Made by a program: the position numbers and the translations under genes. Below are positions 63,482 to 64,000 of a stretch of DNA of 64,000 nt, one piece after another; within the stretch, counting starts at the first letter, position 1, and each line of letters starts with the position of its first letter. The DNA is from CAG-632 sp963626805. GTDB lineage: Bacteria; Bacillota; Clostridia; Lachnospirales; Lachnospiraceae. Under the pieces are notes generated by a model. That model searched no databases and was not told the DNA's origin. It was given only the letters and a program-made list of their open reading frames with translations. The stretch is from the NCBI GenBank assembly GCA_963626805.1, contig CAVFXS010000066.1:76351-140350 (forward strand). Reading direction: 5' to 3'.

Positions 63482-63826
63482 GGGGTTGTACTGGTTTCGA
63501 CGGGGGTTTAGAAATTATGGAAGCCATCCGTGGACCAGAGCCACGTTAAAAGCTGGAAATCTAAATATAAACGCAGACGAAAAATTTGCATTAGCTGCCT
63601 AAGGGCGGCAGTCGGCCTTGAGTCTCCCGTAGCTTAAGTTCACCGGCTTCATCCATGCGGGGCACTCGATTGCTTAAGCTTTGCGGTAGTCGAAGATTTA
63701 TGAAGCTACTGAAACGAACAGCCCGTTCGTAGGCGGTTTGTTGAGGGAATGAATGTATGCGGACTGTGATGGAAGAAACTGTAGTGGAAGAGCCTTCGGA
63801 CGCGGGTTCGATTCCCGCCAGCTCCA
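63482..63826 (+). ncRNA. ssrA: tmRNA (transfer-messenger RNA)
   Basis: One-piece tmRNA of about 345 nt. The acceptor stem pairs GGGGTTG (63482-63488) with CAGCTCC (63819-63825), discriminator A at 63826. The T arm is GCGGG-TTCGATT-CCCGC (63802-63818). The tag reading frame ends GCA TTA GCT GCC TAA at 63588-63602 and encodes (N)ADEKFALAA, the typical ALAA degron. CCA is not encoded. It follows smpB and rnr. Confidence 0.96.
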
Positions 63827-63832
63827 TATTTT

Positions 63833-64000
63833 GTACTAAGGAGGGACCCAACGAAGTTGGGAGGATGCCTTAGTACCCACGCAGACGCTAGCGAATGCAG
63901 TTCGCCTTTGAACGCGTCTGCTCCATAATCAGTACTAAGGAGGGGCCCAACGAAGTTGGGAGGATGCCTTAGTACCCACGCAGACGCTAGCGAATGCAGT
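63833..64000 (+). repeat. 99-bp structured direct repeat after ssrA, two copies, second cut by the window end
   Basis: Copy 1 is 63833-63931 and copy 2 starts at 63932. Over the 69 bases of copy 2 that are visible, they differ at a single base. Each unit has module A, a 9-bp stem GTACTAAGG/CCTTAGTAC enclosing an inner CCCAAC-GAA-GTTGGG hairpin, and module B, an 8-bp stem GCAGACGC/GCGTCTGC enclosing GCGAA/TTCGC, then TCCATAATCA. No coding frame with a ribosome site. Function unknown. Confidence 0.92.

Noticed and set aside
63591..63851. Minus-strand frame of 86 codons antisense to ssrA
   Set aside because: It lies on the complement of the tmRNA; such frames are a well-known source of false hypothetical proteins and there is no ribosome site.

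Overview
The window is a chromosomal segment of a motile, endospore-lineage Firmicute, most probably a gut or rumen member of the Lachnospiraceae (Roseburia/Agathobacter-like). The basis is moderate GC with strong AGGAGG ribosome sites, a Bacillus/Clostridium-type fla/che gene order with FliY and CheC/CheD, sporulation-family genes (spoIIM-like, ylbJ, spoVB-like), and a membrane-anchored cellulase. Genus is an inference; no rRNA is present.

Region 1 (1-31086) is one long flagellar and chemotaxis supra-operon, all on the + strand: fliF (3' part), fliG, fliH, fliI, fliJ, ylxF, fliK, flgD, a TIGR02530-type protein, flgE, [terminator], flbD/swrD, motA, motB, fliL, fliM, fliY, cheY, fliO, fliP, fliQ, fliR, flhB, flhA, flhF, flhG, a PilZ/YcgR protein, cheB, cheA, cheW, cheC, cheD, a small membrane protein, sigD/fliA, fapA, a 107-residue protein, a SwrB-like protein and an MltG-like membrane protein. 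Together they build the MS ring, switch, export gate, hook and stator, and provide the chemotaxis relay and the flagellar sigma factor. A 10-N assembly gap near the flgE 3' end is flanked by a 9-bp duplication, so the apparent frameshift there is almost certainly artificial.

Region 2 (31087-53134) is housekeeping: rpsU, recG, a GH5 cellulase with a CBM2-like module, rsmD, coaD, a coiled-coil protein, then ylbJ and tmcAL (ylbM) on the - strand, recA behind a LexA-box promoter, recX, rny, a NUDIX hydrolase, a spoIIM-like gene, xerD, an M16 peptidase, an ABC-2/GldG-type transporter set, a spoVB-like flippase (-), a cysteine desulfurase, and a HisJ-type PHP phosphatase (-).

Region 3 (53200-60000) is lower glycolysis: gap, pgk, tpiA, gpmI and eno, with terminators after gap, tpiA and gpmI. 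The 429-bp gap-pgk spacer holds a terminator, a 22-bp-arm hairpin and a 54-bp tandem repeat (3.8 copies).

Region 4 (60000-64000) is the translation-rescue block: secG, rnr, smpB, a small membrane protein and ssrA (tmRNA). It is followed by a structured 99-bp direct repeat that runs off the window edge.

No phage, IS element, CRISPR array or obviously new defence or biosynthetic system was seen. The least explained sequence is the pair of structured repeat families (54555-54758 and 63833-64000), several small dyads in leaders, and the uncharacterised small proteins of the flagellar operon.
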